The notes beneath the pieces are model-generated. The model made no database searches. It was given only the letters and a program-made list of their open reading frames with translations, and was not told the DNA's origin. A DNA stretch of 64,000 nt from Ianthella basta (lineage: Eukaryota > Porifera > Demospongiae > Verongiida > Ianthellidae): the NCBI GenBank assembly GCA_964019415.1, contig CAXHTE010000090.1, forward strand, positions 1 through 64,000, given 5' to 3'. Every line of letters starts with the position of its first letter. Positions within the stretch are counted from its first letter, which is position 1. Positions 35,861 through 47,759 of the stretch are shown piece by piece. Made by a program: the position numbers and the translations under genes.

Positions 35861-36148
35861 TAATTGCATACGCACACATGGGGACAATCTCCTTAAAAAT
35901 GCGCCACCCCCCTTACTCCTCATGCAGCCATCATGCCCAGAGGAATCCCTCTGGGCATGATGAGTTATGGGTATAATAACAAGAAAATTAATATAAAATA
36001 ATTCAATATACTGTAAATAATATTCAATACACTGTAAATTACTGCATAATTATAGGAAAAAGCAGGTTAAGGTTACTGTCTTTGGTGAACATCTTGCATC
36101 CTGCATGAGGAGAACGGAGACTGCTGAGACATGCACACACTCACATGT

Positions 36149-36240
<92 letters not shown>

Positions 36241-36301
36241 CCACACAAATGCATCAGACAGGCACAAGCACAATCGTCATGCACAAATACGGCATCAATT
36301 G

Positions 36302-36376
36302 CAGGGAACTGCAGACTATGGCACGAGTATGCCATAGTTTCGACCTGTTTGGGTCTCATCAGTGCAGTGTACCCTG
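36302..36376 (-). ncRNA. Hammerhead ribozyme, minus strand (B2, second)
   Basis: Counterpart of 25882-25956, flanked by (CA)n on both sides. Confidence 0.88.
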
Positions 36377-36382
36377 ACTTTC

Positions 36383-36444
<62 letters not shown>

Positions 36445-36461
36445 GTCCTTTCAATGGATGT

Positions 36462-36520
<59 letters not shown>

Positions 36521-36720
36521 TGTGTGTGTGTGTGTGAAAATGAACGTGTACATAATATTGCCACCAACACCGCCCCCACAATCCATTTACACACAGATTA
36601 CACACCTTCTAGTGATTACCACCCTACCTATATGTCGACACTTTCCCTAACCTTATATGGTGCCTGTGGATAGGGCACACATTTGCAGGCACAGACATCA
36701 AAGGCTAGCATGGCATGCAG

Positions 36721-36760
36721 GGGCCATCTTGTGGGAGGGGCAAGGGCCCAGCTATAAAAG
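36721..36760 (+). promoter_or_regulatory. Core promoter of the B2/B3 recombinase gene
   Basis: Same CCATCTTG block and TATAAAAG (36753-36760), 62 bp before the start at 36815. Confidence 0.75.
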
Positions 36761-36814
36761 GGGCTGCAAGTGGAGGTGCTACATCCATGTCTAAGACCCA
36801 GGACAAAGGCAACC

Positions 36815-39800
36815 ATGTCCAACGCCCAGTCTCCAGAGGAAATGATGCAGCTGGTGTTGAGGGCTGCTTTTGCTTTAGCCACCAGGGCACAGGGAGGTCC
36901 TCCTGACAGTCTGCAGAGCAAGGATGCAGTTGAACCACCAACACCAGAGCCAGTTATTCCACCAAGACAGGATCCAGTTAACCCACCAACACTGGATCCA
37001 ATTAGCCCACCAAGAAAGGATCCAATTAGCCCACCAAGACAGGATCCAGTTAACCCACCAACACTGGATCCAGTTAACCCACCAACACTGGATCCAGTTA
37101 ACCCACCAAGGAAGGATCCAATTAGCCCAGCAAGACAGGATCCAGTTAACCTACCAACACAGGATCCAGTTAACCCACCAACACAGGATTCAGTTGGCCC
37201 ACCAACACCGGAGCCGGTTATCCCAGCAAGACAGGGTCCAGTTAACCCACCAACACTGGATCCAGTTAGCCCAGCAAGACAGGGTCCAGTTAACCCACCA
37301 ACACTGGATCCAGTTAACCCACCAACACTGGATCCAGTTAGCCCACCAACACTGGACCCAGTTAGCCCACCAAGACAGGATCCAGTTAGCCCAGCAAGAC
37401 AGGACCCAGTTAACCCACCGAGACTGGATCCAGTTAGCCCACCAACACACTCGCCCTCTCCCCCCTGCCCCTCCTCAGACAGTGATGACGACGACTATGA
37501 GCCAGTACCTAAGATGCCGCGGCGAGACAAGGGAGGGCGGGCAAGGAACTACCTGAACGTCCATCAGTACCCAGCCCTAGAGAGTCGGATGGAGCAGATG
37601 AGAAGCTTCTACGTGGATCCTGTCAGTCTGCGGAGGGAGGGCGATGCCATCAGTCTCGTGACATGGAACAAGGTCTCCCTCCACATTCTGTGTGAGTCAC
37701 CTCCATATGGGGAGAGGGTGTGGCTGCAATGATTTTCATTTGTCAGTAATTATACTTGACTCTTAATTAACAATGCCTTGCCATGGAGTTGTTGTAATGG
37801 GAATCATGACTGTCAGATAGAACTTAGGTGGGTGCTCACTGATGCCCATCTGCCTGTCCACCTCCAGTGTTCCTGGCCTATGTTAAAGACACCCTGGGCA
37901 AGACACCAACACTAGACTGTCTGAGGAGTGAAGAGATGATCCAACAGTTTGTCCAGTCTCTAGTGAAGAAAGGGATACTAGGCAGCACCATAGCCCAGTA
38001 CGTGGACCACCTCCAATACGGCCTACGCTACCTCTACTGCAAAGATCACATTAAGAACTACAAGCAGGAGGAACTTTACATCACTCTGGCCAGGCTGCGG
38101 GAAAAGTTCCGCAAGCAAACTGCGCATTCGACAGCTCAGCAGAGCTGGCAAGCTCTGGAGGCAAAGAACAAGTGGATCGAATGGTGAGTAACTGTCAACG
38201 TTTCACTCCCTAACCCTAACCCTAACCCTAACCCTAAGGGACTCTTATTCTAACCCTAAAGGACATCCAACTCACATGAGGGACTTGAATGGAAGCATTC
38301 AAATTATTCTAAGTGTCTAACCCTAACCCTAACCCTAACCCTAAGGGACTTTACCTTAACCCTAAAGGACACTTTCTTCACAACAATCACAAACTGTAAC
38401 AAACCCTAACCCTAACCCTAAGGGACTCTTATCCTAACCCTAAAGGACATCCCAGCCAACCTGTAACCCTAACATGCCCTGAGGGACAACAATTTTTGTA
38501 ATGTCCCCAATAGGTCAAACTTACCCAGGGACACTCCCGCATAATTGTCCCCAATAGCATAAATGGGACCCCATGGGGTCCCACATGAGGGACACACAAA
38601 TGTTAATGTCCCCCATAGGTACCCTAACCCTAACACCTATGGGGGACATTTGCCCAATTGATGACTATGAATTAATCAGTTAGACAGAGAAATACATTAT
38701 TGCAATATAAAACGTGACATCATTAATACTATGAGGGACATTTACCACAATTACCCCCAACTCTCAGCTTAACTGAAAGTGACTGAAATACTTAGTGCAA
38801 TTTCCAATTCCAGCCCCGACCCTAACCCTGAGGGACACCAAAGCATATGTCCCTCATCCGGGCGATGGACATGAGGGACATTTAGCAACACCGAGGGACA
38901 CTGCAGAATTGAGGGACACTAATCAATGTCCCCCAGGGCCTCCCAATACACCTGAGGGACATTAAGCAATTTTCACACAACCTCTGGGGGACAACAGGGG
39001 ACATTTAGGGAGGCCCCTGGGGGACATGTCCCTAGATTACCAGGGCCCTAACCCTAACCCTAACCCTAACCCTAACCCTAAACCCGGGCCCCCGGTAACT
39101 TAACCCCTTGTAACCCCAACCTCACCCCACTTGTTTGCACTTCCCCACACCCCACACCAAAGGGTTACACAAAAGAGCCCTTCACCCTTTGTCACCCCAA
39201 TGTAACCCTTTGCAAGCCTTTGTAACCCTTTGTGAAATCTTTGTAACCCTTAGTAAACCCTTTGTGAAACTTTGATAACCCTTTGCTCTGCATCCAGGGA
39301 TGGCATTCTTCAGGCTGTGAAGCAGCAACAAAGAGCATTTAGCGATGCAACTGGGAGTAGGAGGAAGGCCATGGAGTCACAGCGATTCCTTCTCCTCCTG
39401 TTCTACACTGCCCTTCCCCCCGGCCGCTCGAAAGAGTTTCAGACCCTGCACTACCGGATCCATGACACCTTGCCCCAACCTGCTGTGGACCCCGCGCAGG
39501 CCAACTGCCTGCACATAACCGATGATGGTAGGCAGGCCTACATCCTGCTAGGCGACTATAAGACCCACAAGTCCTATGGAGATCATTTCCAGCCACTTCG
39601 GGAGGGGCAGCTGCTGCAGCACCTGGCGCTGCACCTAAACACTCACCGACCAGCTTTGGTCGGCCCGGCCAGCACTACGACCCTCTTCCTGGTCAGTACA
39701 CCCCCACACATACATAGTACACCCCCCACGAACACTTGCATTTTAATTGCCCCTCTTCCTCAGAATGAGAGGGGAGCACCCTATACAGCTGGCAGCTGGA

Positions 39801-40540
39801 CCTCCTACGTTGAGGGCACCCTGGAGCGCCACACGGGCAGAAGGATAGGGCCCACCATGATCCGATCCATCTTTGTCACCCACTGCGAAAGGGTAGGCCT
39901 CTCAGAGGCAGAAAAGGAAGCAATGGCAGCATCTATGCGCCACAGCAGGAGAGCGGTGAGCGCCCCATGGACCAGGCACCATGGAGAGCACAGCAGATGC
40001 ATTCACTCGATTACCTACATACGTGAAGTGACATGTGTCCCACCCCCACCCCTCTTGCAAATGTAGCAGAAGGAGCACTATGACAGGAGGTCACAGGTGG
40101 ACAGGGAGAGCAAGGGACAAGATTACACTGCCCGTCTGTTACAGAAGGCCCTTGCAACAGGGAATGGACCCAAGGAACCTGACGTGACCAGGGACCCCTC
40201 CCAGCCCGGGCCTTCCCATTTGAATCAGGTGCCCACCAACAATGACAGCGACGCAGACTCAGATGGGCCGAACCTGGGAGATTTGGTGGCCATTGTGCTG
40301 CCAGGGTCAACACCAGTGAATCCTGTGGTCGAGTTAGGGAAGGTCTTGCGGATAAACCAGACCGACATTAGCTACCTGCCCTTTCAGGATATCGGTGGTA
40401 GCAACTACCGCTGTACAGCAGGTCGGCTTGGGAAAGCGGTGCGAGACCGGATCGTGTTTCCGGTTGGGGTGAACTACAACCCCGACACCAAACTCTACAC
40501 ACTGCTATCTGATAACATTGACATCCACAATGCCATCTAA
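36815..40540 (+). CDS. Tyrosine recombinase split between B2 and B3 by a telomeric intron
   Basis: Exons 36815-37691 and 37868-38183 (right end of B2) and 39298-39691, 39764-39955 and 40067-40540 (left end of B3). Phases match, giving 750 aa. The joining intron (38184-39297, 1114 bp) holds the B2 end, a telomeric tract, 810 bp of GAGGGACA-rich DNA, a second telomeric tract and the B3 start. The B3 half differs from B1/B2 by a few residues (for example AHLL to ARLL, EPEV to EPDV, KAARD to KAVRD), with catalytic residues kept. In B3 the intron before 39764 has lost its in-frame stop (ATTTAA to ATTTTA), so reading through it is possible. Confidence 0.7.
38208..38236 (+). repeat. Telomeric CCCTAA tract after B2
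   Basis: Nearly five CCCTAA units directly at the B right end. Confidence 0.95.
38237..39046. repeat. GAGGGACA-rich degenerate repeat with interspersed telomeric units
   Basis: Recurrent GAGGGACA, AAGGGACT and GGGGGACAT motifs, plus CCCTAACCCTAAGGGAC stretches near 38320 and 38400. No gene. It looks like eroded or variant telomere-associated sequence trapped between B2 and B3. Confidence 0.7.
39047..39085 (+). repeat. Telomeric CCCTAA tract before B3
   Basis: About six CCCTAA units ending in CCCTAAACCC at the B3 left end. Confidence 0.95.
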
Positions 40541-40689
40541 CAGTCACCACACACACTTGCAGTACCACCCCCATCTTAAATGCATGTTCAGACGGCCATG
40601 TAAACTCTCATTTTATTGCTGATTGCTGATATTATTACAAATTCCTTCAATCACAATTTATGTAATTTAATTGAACAATATCCAATATC

Positions 40690-40970
40690 AGAAAGGGTTG
40701 GTTCTCTAATACCAGCTTCACAACAGGGTTGAAAACATTGCCGACGTTTCGACCAGATGCTCTGGTCTTCTTCAGGGCGAAGATATCGGTGGTAGCAACT
40801 ACCGCTGTACAGCAGGTCGGCTTGGGAAAGCGGTGCGAGACCGGATCTTCGCCCTGAAGAAGACCAGAGCATCTGGTCGAAACGTCGGCAAGGTTTTCAA
40901 CCCTGTTGTGAAGCTGGTATTAGAGAACCAACCCTTTCTGATGCCTGAGCCAGCTGAGAAGCCCTCACTT
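40690..40970. mobile_element. 281-bp foldback insertion with captured recombinase sequence
   Basis: Flanked by a 14-bp duplication CAATATCCAATATC (40676-40689 and 40971-40984). Arms of about 90 bp are inverted copies containing CTGAAGA...GGTCGAAACGTC, similar to a hammerhead core. Between the arms, 40782-40847 is identical to 40388-40453 in the last recombinase exon of this B copy. Extra sequence (about 30 bp) lies only on the right. A long target duplication and an asymmetric tail favour a target-primed reverse-transcription origin, perhaps Penelope-like, over cut-and-paste. Confidence 0.75.
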
Positions 40971-40984
40971 CAATATCCAATATC

Positions 40985-41554
40985 TATGCCCCAATAACTG
41001 GTTAAAGTATAAGACCAAGGTTAATTCACAGGACTACCACGCACGCAAGAGAAAACGCACGCACGGACGTAAACACGCACACAGACCGCACATACAAGCT
41101 GCTCTTCAGGCTACAATCTTGCATCACAGACTTAATTACAAAAATAATTGCAAAAACTAGCAGTAACTGTCAAGGGAGAATAGAATTAGTTTAGAACAGG
41201 TATTACAAGTAAAGGAAAACGGACAGAATAGAAAAAATCCATTGCTAACCTGGTCTTGCTGCCCTAGCACATGTTGTGGCCCAGAGTCGATCCCTCAGGG
41301 CGGCCATTTGCAAACATGTGCTACTTAGTAAAATCATATTCATAGCATTGGACGGCCATTTTTTGGGAGGTACGTGGTCATCGAATGACCTCAGAATATA
41401 ATTAGGGTGTAGAATTAATCAGTCTAGTGCATTAAATTTCATAATTAAACACGAATTTTAGAATGCATTCTAACAATATTAATTATAATTATTATTTTAG
41501 AGTGTAGGGAGAATAAAATAAATGCATATACACGACCCCATGTGCACACAATTT
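40985..41554. other. B3 non-coding stretch
   Basis: Diverged counterpart of about 19800-20340 of B1. The foldback MITE at 19671 is missing. No gene seen. Confidence 0.6.
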
Positions 41555-41733
41555 ACACTGAGATGGGCCATGAAGAGAATCACCTTAATCCTCCCCTAGG
41601 GAGTGATAAGGTGGCGGGTGTGCGCTCACCACGCAAGATGAGGAGTGCCATCATGGGAGAACGGGTCCAAGCATCATCTTTTCACTCCCTCGGCGAGGAT
41701 TAAGGCGATTCCTTTCGAGACCCATCTCAGTGT
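41555..41733. mobile_element. MITE, GAATCACCTTAATCCTC family (B3)
   Basis: Same family as 20347-20523, with several substitutions. Confidence 0.7.
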
Positions 41734-43090
41734 AATCAGCTGCGGGTAGGAATGGCCCTGCCAAATCAGTGCCCCTCACTCCTCATGTACCCATCATGCG
41801 CGGATGGATCCATCTGTGAATGATGGATGCATGCCCAACATGATTGCACATGGGTGGATGCGATGGAATGCATCCACAATGAGTTTGGTCCATGCCCATG
41901 TGCATGCTCCATGCATTGAAGTCAATGCATGAGAATGCACATGAGCATGCCATGCAAGGAAGAATTATGTACATGGGCATGTCTGATTGCATGCATACCC
42001 TTCCCCTAAGCCCATGTCATGACACTGCGCTTGACCCCATGCGTCATCATGCATCTTGGATGCGATGGATCCCATGACCTTGGGGTGACAAATGTATATT
42101 AAGGCAATACATGTATATACACTGCTTATAGGCTGTAAGCAGGTGCCGGGGGAAACCCCCCTCACAAACCTCCAGTCATCACTTCTGATGCATCCCACAT
42201 GCACAGATGGATCCCTCTGGGCATGTGGGATGCATTGATGGATCCATCCATGCATGATGGATGGATGTATCATGAAATGGTACATTGTCAGATGTGCCAT
42301 GATGCCTTCCCGATGCTGTCCACCTTCTTATAATTAGCTGCATACAGTCTTCAAGCAGGTGACAAAGACAATGCCCCAAACAAACTTGCGGCAGTTGTTC
42401 CCACATAGACAGCACTGCCATGCTGTATGTTCAAATGCCACTGTTGGACCCCATGAATAGCTCATGTGGACAGCCATCTAATTGCATTCCTAGCTAGCTA
42501 ATTGGCACCCCATCTAGAGCTTCTCATTAGCATTCTATCACACATGAACATTAGACACTGTCTGCCTTCCTGCATGCAGTCTGTAAGCAGGTGACAGAGA
42601 CAATGCCCCATGCAAACCAACTGGCGGCGGTTGTTCTGAAGTGGGCCGGGCGCAAATGTGTGAAAGAATATATAAAATTTTAGAAAGTCCTCCAGCAGCA
42701 GTACATATCAGCTCTTGCACAACTAGCCCAACTATAACTCCACCCACCCCCACGCCCTTTCGCCATGCATCTTGACACGTCCAGCCATTGGACCATGCAA
42801 TGCAAGTGGAAATAGGGATGGCTGCATGTAGGTCCCCAGGGCAAGTCCCCTCACCAAGACCCGGCCATCACTCCTGATGCATCCATCATGCACAGATGAA
42901 TCCCTCTGGGCATGATGGATACACGTGTCATGACATTGCACATGACCCCATGTGTCATCACGCATCTTCGATGCGATGGATCCCATGCATGACCTTGGGA
43001 ATACATGTACATTGCAATGTACCAGCCTGTCCTGCTAGCCCCTCCCAGTATACAATGTCCTGCTTACCCCTCCACTTGGAGATGCATTAG
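41734..43090. other. B3 internal repeat-rich DNA without genes
   Basis: CATGCATGGATGG-rich DNA. 42129 onward is homologous to 61556 onward. No supported coding sequence. Confidence 0.6.
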
Positions 43091-43429
43091 TAATTTGGCC
43101 GGGGATTGCGGCAGGTTGGATTTTTTGAAATATGCGCTGGAGCACGCAATGTCAAGTGTACCATGCAAATTTGGCCTATTCAGATCCGCCTTTGCTTGTA
43201 CACTTTTGAAGGCCAAAAATGCACCCTTATGTATGGGAAGATGGACTGCTCCAGGTTCTGCTTGTAGCAGCCCCTATCTTCATGTGCGTAAGGGTGCATT
43301 TTTGGCCTTCAAAAGTGTACAGGCAAAGTCGGAACTGAATAGGCAAAATTTGTATGGTACACTTGACATTGCGTGCTCCAGCGCATATTTCAAAAACTCC
43401 AACCTGCCGCCATCCCCGGCCGAATTATA
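43091..43429. mobile_element. Large foldback element, about 160-bp arms
   Basis: TAATTTGGCCGGGG...GCACCCTTATG is repeated in inverted orientation around a short loop (GGAAGATGG...CTGCTTGTAGCAG). A second copy lies at 62522-62860 and a half copy in B1/B2. Confidence 0.85.
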
Positions 43430-43502
43430 GAGGTCCCTAACCTTAGCCCCGCCCACAAGCCTCAACTGCAGATTTGCAGCCCATTTACGCCCAATGACGC
43501 AT

Positions 43503-44543
43503 GGGTCATGTGCAACGTCATGACACATGCATCCCACATGCCCAGAGGGATCCATTTGTGCATGATGGGTGCATGAGGAGTGAGGGGGTGGTGAGTTTTA
43601 GGGGATTGTCACCCATCTGTATCTACATCTATATACCCCCAATATGTCCCTACGTGCATGGCATGATCCATGTGCATGATGCATGAGGACACATGGGCTC
43701 ATGTGCAATGTCATGACACATGCATCCCACATGCCCAGAGGGATCACTCCATGCATGATGGATGCACGAGGAGTGAGGGGGTGGTGAGTTTTAGGGGATC
43801 GTCACCCATCTGTATCTACATCTATATACCCCCAATATGTCCCTACGTGCATGGCATGATCCATGTGCATGATGCATGAGGACACATGGGCTCATGTGCA
43901 ATGTCATGACACATGCATCCCACATGCCCAGAGGGATCACTCCATGCATGATGGATGCACGAGGAGTGAGGGGGTGGTGAGTTTTAGGGGATCGTCACCC
44001 ATCTGTATCTACATCTATATACCCCCAATATGTCCCTACGTGCATGGCATGATCCATGTGCATGATGCATGAGGACACATGGGCTCATGTGCAATGTCAT
44101 GACACATGCATCCCACATGCCCAGAGGGATCACTCCATGCATGATGGATGCACGAGGAGTGAGGGGGTGGTGAGTTTTAGGGGATCGTCACCCATCTGTA
44201 TCTACATCTATATACCCCCAATATGTCCCTACGTGCATGGCATGATCCATGTGCATGATGCATGAGGACACATGGGCTCATGTGCAATGTCATGACACAT
44301 GCATCCCACATGCCCAGAGGGATCACTCCATGCATGATGGATGCACGAGGAGTGAGGGGGTGGTGAGTTTTAGGGGATCGTCACCCATCTGTATCTACAT
44401 CTATATACCCCCAATATGTCCCTACGTGCATGGCATGATCCATGTGCATGATGCATGAGGACACATGGGCTCATGTGCAATGTCATGACACATGCATCCC
44501 ACATGCCCAGAGGGATCACTCCATGCATGATGGATGCATGTCT
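43503..44543. repeat. 193-bp satellite array
   Basis: About five units with period 193 bp, each with GAGGAGTGAGGGGGTGGTGAG and TATCTACATCTATATACCCC. Related units occur at 62931-63440. Confidence 0.95.
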
Positions 44544-44556
44544 TGGATGCATGCAT

Positions 44557-44640
44557 CTTGCGCGGTGAACGCACACCCGCCACCTTATCACTCCCTTGGG
44601 AGGATTAAGGTGAGCCTCTTCAGGGCCCATCTCAGTGTCA
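44557..44640. mobile_element. Truncated MITE, GAATCACCTTAATCCTC family
   Basis: Only the right part of the element is present. Confidence 0.55.
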
Positions 44641-44728
44641 ATTGTGTACGGCTACGGTCTTCGGTGAACATCTTGCATCCTGCATGAGGAGAACAGAGAC
44701 CGCTGAGACATGCACACACACTCACAGG

Positions 44729-44753
44729 TGCACACACACACGCACACACACAC

Positions 44754-44843
<90 letters not shown>

Positions 44844-44991
44844 ACACACACACACACACACAAATGCATCAGACAAGCACAAGCACAATCGCCAAGCTCA
44901 AATATGGCATCAATTGCAGGGAACTGCAGACTATGGCATGAGTATGCCATAGTTTCGACCTGTTTGGGTCTCATCAGTGCAGTGTACCCTG

Positions 44992-45082
<91 letters not shown>

Positions 45083-45114
45083 CCATTGAAGGGACGTGTG
45101 TGTGCGTGCGTGTG

Positions 45115-45195
<81 letters not shown>
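44729..45195. repeat. (CA)n / hammerhead / (CA)n / (TG)n block (B3)
   Basis: Same layout as 25728-26116 with longer, interrupted runs. Confidence 0.9.
44917..44991 (-). ncRNA. Hammerhead ribozyme, minus strand (B3)
   Basis: Core as in B1. The stem III loop change (CGAGTA to TGAGTA) adds one possible base pair. All core bases are unchanged. Confidence 0.87.
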
Positions 45196-45196
<1 letters not shown>

Positions 45197-45404
45197 TGTG
45201 TCACACGAGTGGATTAGTCGGTTCCAACATATGCACATAATATTGCCACCAACACCGCCCCCACAATCCATTTACACACAGATTACACACCTTCGAGTGA
45301 TTACCACCCTACCTATATGTTGACACTTTCCCTAACCTTATATGGTGCCTGTGGATAGGGCACACACTTGCAGGCACAGACATCAAAGGCTAGCATGGCA
45401 TGCA

Positions 45405-45445
45405 GGGGCCATCTTGTGGGAGGGGCAAGGGCCCAGCTATAAAAG
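45405..45445 (+). promoter_or_regulatory. Core promoter of the B3 5' half-gene
   Basis: GGGGCCATCTTGTGGGAGGGG and TATAAAAG (45438-45445), again 62 bp before the start codon. Confidence 0.7.
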
Positions 45446-45499
45446 GGGCTGCAAGTGGAGGTGCTACATCCATGTCTAAGACCCAGGACAAAGGCAACC

Positions 45500-47274
45500 A
45501 TGTCCAACGCCCAGTCTCCAGAGGAAATGATGCAGCTGGTGTTGAGGGCTGCTTTTGCTTTAGCCACCAGGGCACAGGGAGGTCCTCCTGGCAGACAGCA
45601 GAGCAAGGATGCAGAAGAAAGCTCAGCAGAACACTCCAAAGGTAAATGGTAATCCAACCATGCCTCACAAAGTTCTTGACAGCTTGCTGACTGGGTTAAC
45701 TGGATCTAGTGTTGGTGGCATGACAACTGCACTACCAATCATTCACATGCCGGCGGTACTCACTACAAAACTGCTATCCATCTAATAGGTGTTGCCTCTA
45801 CTGCCATCCTACCAACACCGGAGCCAGTTATCCCACCAGGACAGGATCCAGCTAACCCACCAACACAGGATCCAGCTGTCCCACCAAGACAGGAGCCGGA
45901 TAGCCCACCAACACAGGATCCAGCTGTCCCACCAAGACAGGAACCGGATAGCCCACCAAGACGGGATCCAGTTAACCCACCAACACTGGATCCAGTTAAC
46001 CCACCAACACTGGAGCCAGCTATCCCACCAAGACAGGATCCAGTTGGCCCACCAACACAGGATCCAGTTAACACAATAAGACAGGATCCAGATAGCCCAC
46101 CAAGACAGGATCCAGTTAACCCACCAAGACTGGATCCAGCTATCCCACTAACACAGGATCCAGTTAACCCAATCAGACAGGATCCAGACAGCCCACTAAG
46201 ACAGGATCCAGTTGGCCCACCAAGGCAGGATCCAGCTATCCCACCAACACAGGATCCAGTTAACCCGCAAAGACTGGATCCAGCTAGCCCACCAACACAG
46301 GATCCAGTTAACCCGCAGAGACTGGATCCAGCTAGCCCACCAACACAGGATCCAGTTAACCCACCAAGACTGGATCCAGCTATCCCACCAAGACAGGATC
46401 CAGTTAACCCACCAAGACAGGATCCAGTTAGCCCACCAACACAGGACCCAGTTAACCCACCGAGACTGGATCCAGTTAGCCCAGCAAGACAGGACCCAGT
46501 TAACCCACCGAGACTGGATCCAGTTAGCCCACCAACACACTCGCCCTCTCCCCCCTGCCCCTCCTCAGACAGTGATGACGACGACTATGAGCCAGCACCT
46601 AAGATGCCGCGGCGAGACAAGGGGGGACGGGCAAGGAACTACCTGAACGTCCATCAGTACCCGGCCCTAGAGAGTCGGATGGAGCAGATGAGAAGCTTCT
46701 ACGTGGATCCTGTCAGTCTGCGGAGGGAGGGCGATGCCATCAGTCTCGTGACATGGAACAAGGTCTCCCTCCACATTCTGTGTGAGTCACCTCCATATGG
46801 GGAGAGGGTGTGGCTGCAATGATTTTCATTTGTCAGTAATTATACTTGACTCTTAATTAACAATGCCTTGCCGTGGAGTTGTTGTAATGGGAATCATGAC
46901 TGTCAGATAGAACTTAGGGTGGGTGCTCACTGATGCCCATCTGCCTGTCCACCTCCAGTGTTCCTGGCCTATGTTAAAGACACCCTGGGCAAGACACCAA
47001 CACTAGACTGTCTGAGGAGTGAAGAGATGATCCAACAGTTTGTCCAGTCTCTAGTGAAGAAAGGGATACTAGGCAGCACCATAGCCCAGTACGTGGACCA
47101 CCTCCAATACGGCCTACGCTACCTCTACTGCAAAGATCACATTAAGAACTACAAGCAGGAGGAACTTTACATCACTCTGGCCAGGCTGCGGGAAAAGTTC
47201 CGCAAGCAAACTGCGCATTCGACAGCTCAGCAGAGCTGGCAAGCTCTGGAGGCAAAGAACAAGTGGATTGAATG
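45500..47274 (+). pseudogene. Orphan 5' half of the B recombinase gene (B3)
   Basis: Exons 45500-45641, 45789-46781 and 46959-47274 encode the N-terminal helix, a PPTQDPVN-type linker, SDSDDDDY, the basic patch and the SAM-like domain, ending at a donor (GAATG/GTGAGT). Downstream are only 24 bp of element, telomeric repeats and A3, so no catalytic half follows. Unlike B1/B2 it has an extra GT-AG intron (45642-45788) after residue 47. Joining is in frame (leftover G + GT), giving GVASTAILPTPEP. The linker is about 85 aa longer than in B1. If transcribed it would yield a truncated DNA-binding product or splice into A3. Confidence 0.75.
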
Positions 47275-47298
47275 GTGAGTAACTGTCAACGTTTCACT

Positions 47299-47336
47299 CC
47301 CTAACCCTAACCCTAACCCTAACCCTAACCCTAACC
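47299..47336 (+). repeat. Telomeric CCCTAA tract between B3 and A3
   Basis: About six units. B right end at left, A left end (TTGTGGTCG) at right. Confidence 0.95.
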
Positions 47337-47759
47337 TTGTGGTCGTGCTTGCCAAACCTACATCCATCGAGAATCTTTAGCTGAACCTTTACCACTGTGG
47401 AACCTTTAGTTAAACCTTTACCCGTGTTGAACCTTTATCTACCCCTTGATCCTAACCCTAACCCTAACGTGACCCTTTGCTATCCCGTGTTCAGCAACCC
47501 CAAACTATCTACAACCCTTTGAGAAAAGCGCCTAACCCACCAAACCCTAACATTACACGCTAAAGCATAACATGCGCGCGCGTACACACTTACTTTAGCG
47601 AAGACACGATGCCTGGGAAACCCTCCAGAGCGCCAGGAAAAAAAAACGCAGCGTGCACCAGCTTCTCGGAGGCCATTTTCTTCGTCGTCTTGGTAACTAA
47701 GCACGTGTGCCTTAGCACCGCCCCCTGGGCTGTGACGTCACGCAATGTATTAAAGATAG

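Larger units (their letters stand above)
27798..38207 (+). mobile_element. Element B copy 2 (B2)
   Basis: Second 10410-bp copy, identical in coding regions to B1. The left end supplies the 3' half of the gene at 26395-29259. The right end supplies the 5' half of the gene at 36815-40540. Confidence 0.85.
39086..47298 (+). mobile_element. Element B copy 3 (B3), diverged
   Basis: About 8.2 kb. Same ends as B1/B2, but the middle differs: no 345-bp satellite and no SET-like exon. It has instead a 193-bp satellite, a large foldback, and an insertion carrying a captured exon fragment. The 5' half of its recombinase gene (45500-47274) abuts telomeric DNA and A3. Confidence 0.8.

Noticed and set aside
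43670-44687. Repeated 69-codon ORFs in the 193-bp satellite
   Set aside because: Satellite artefacts in the same phase as the repeat.
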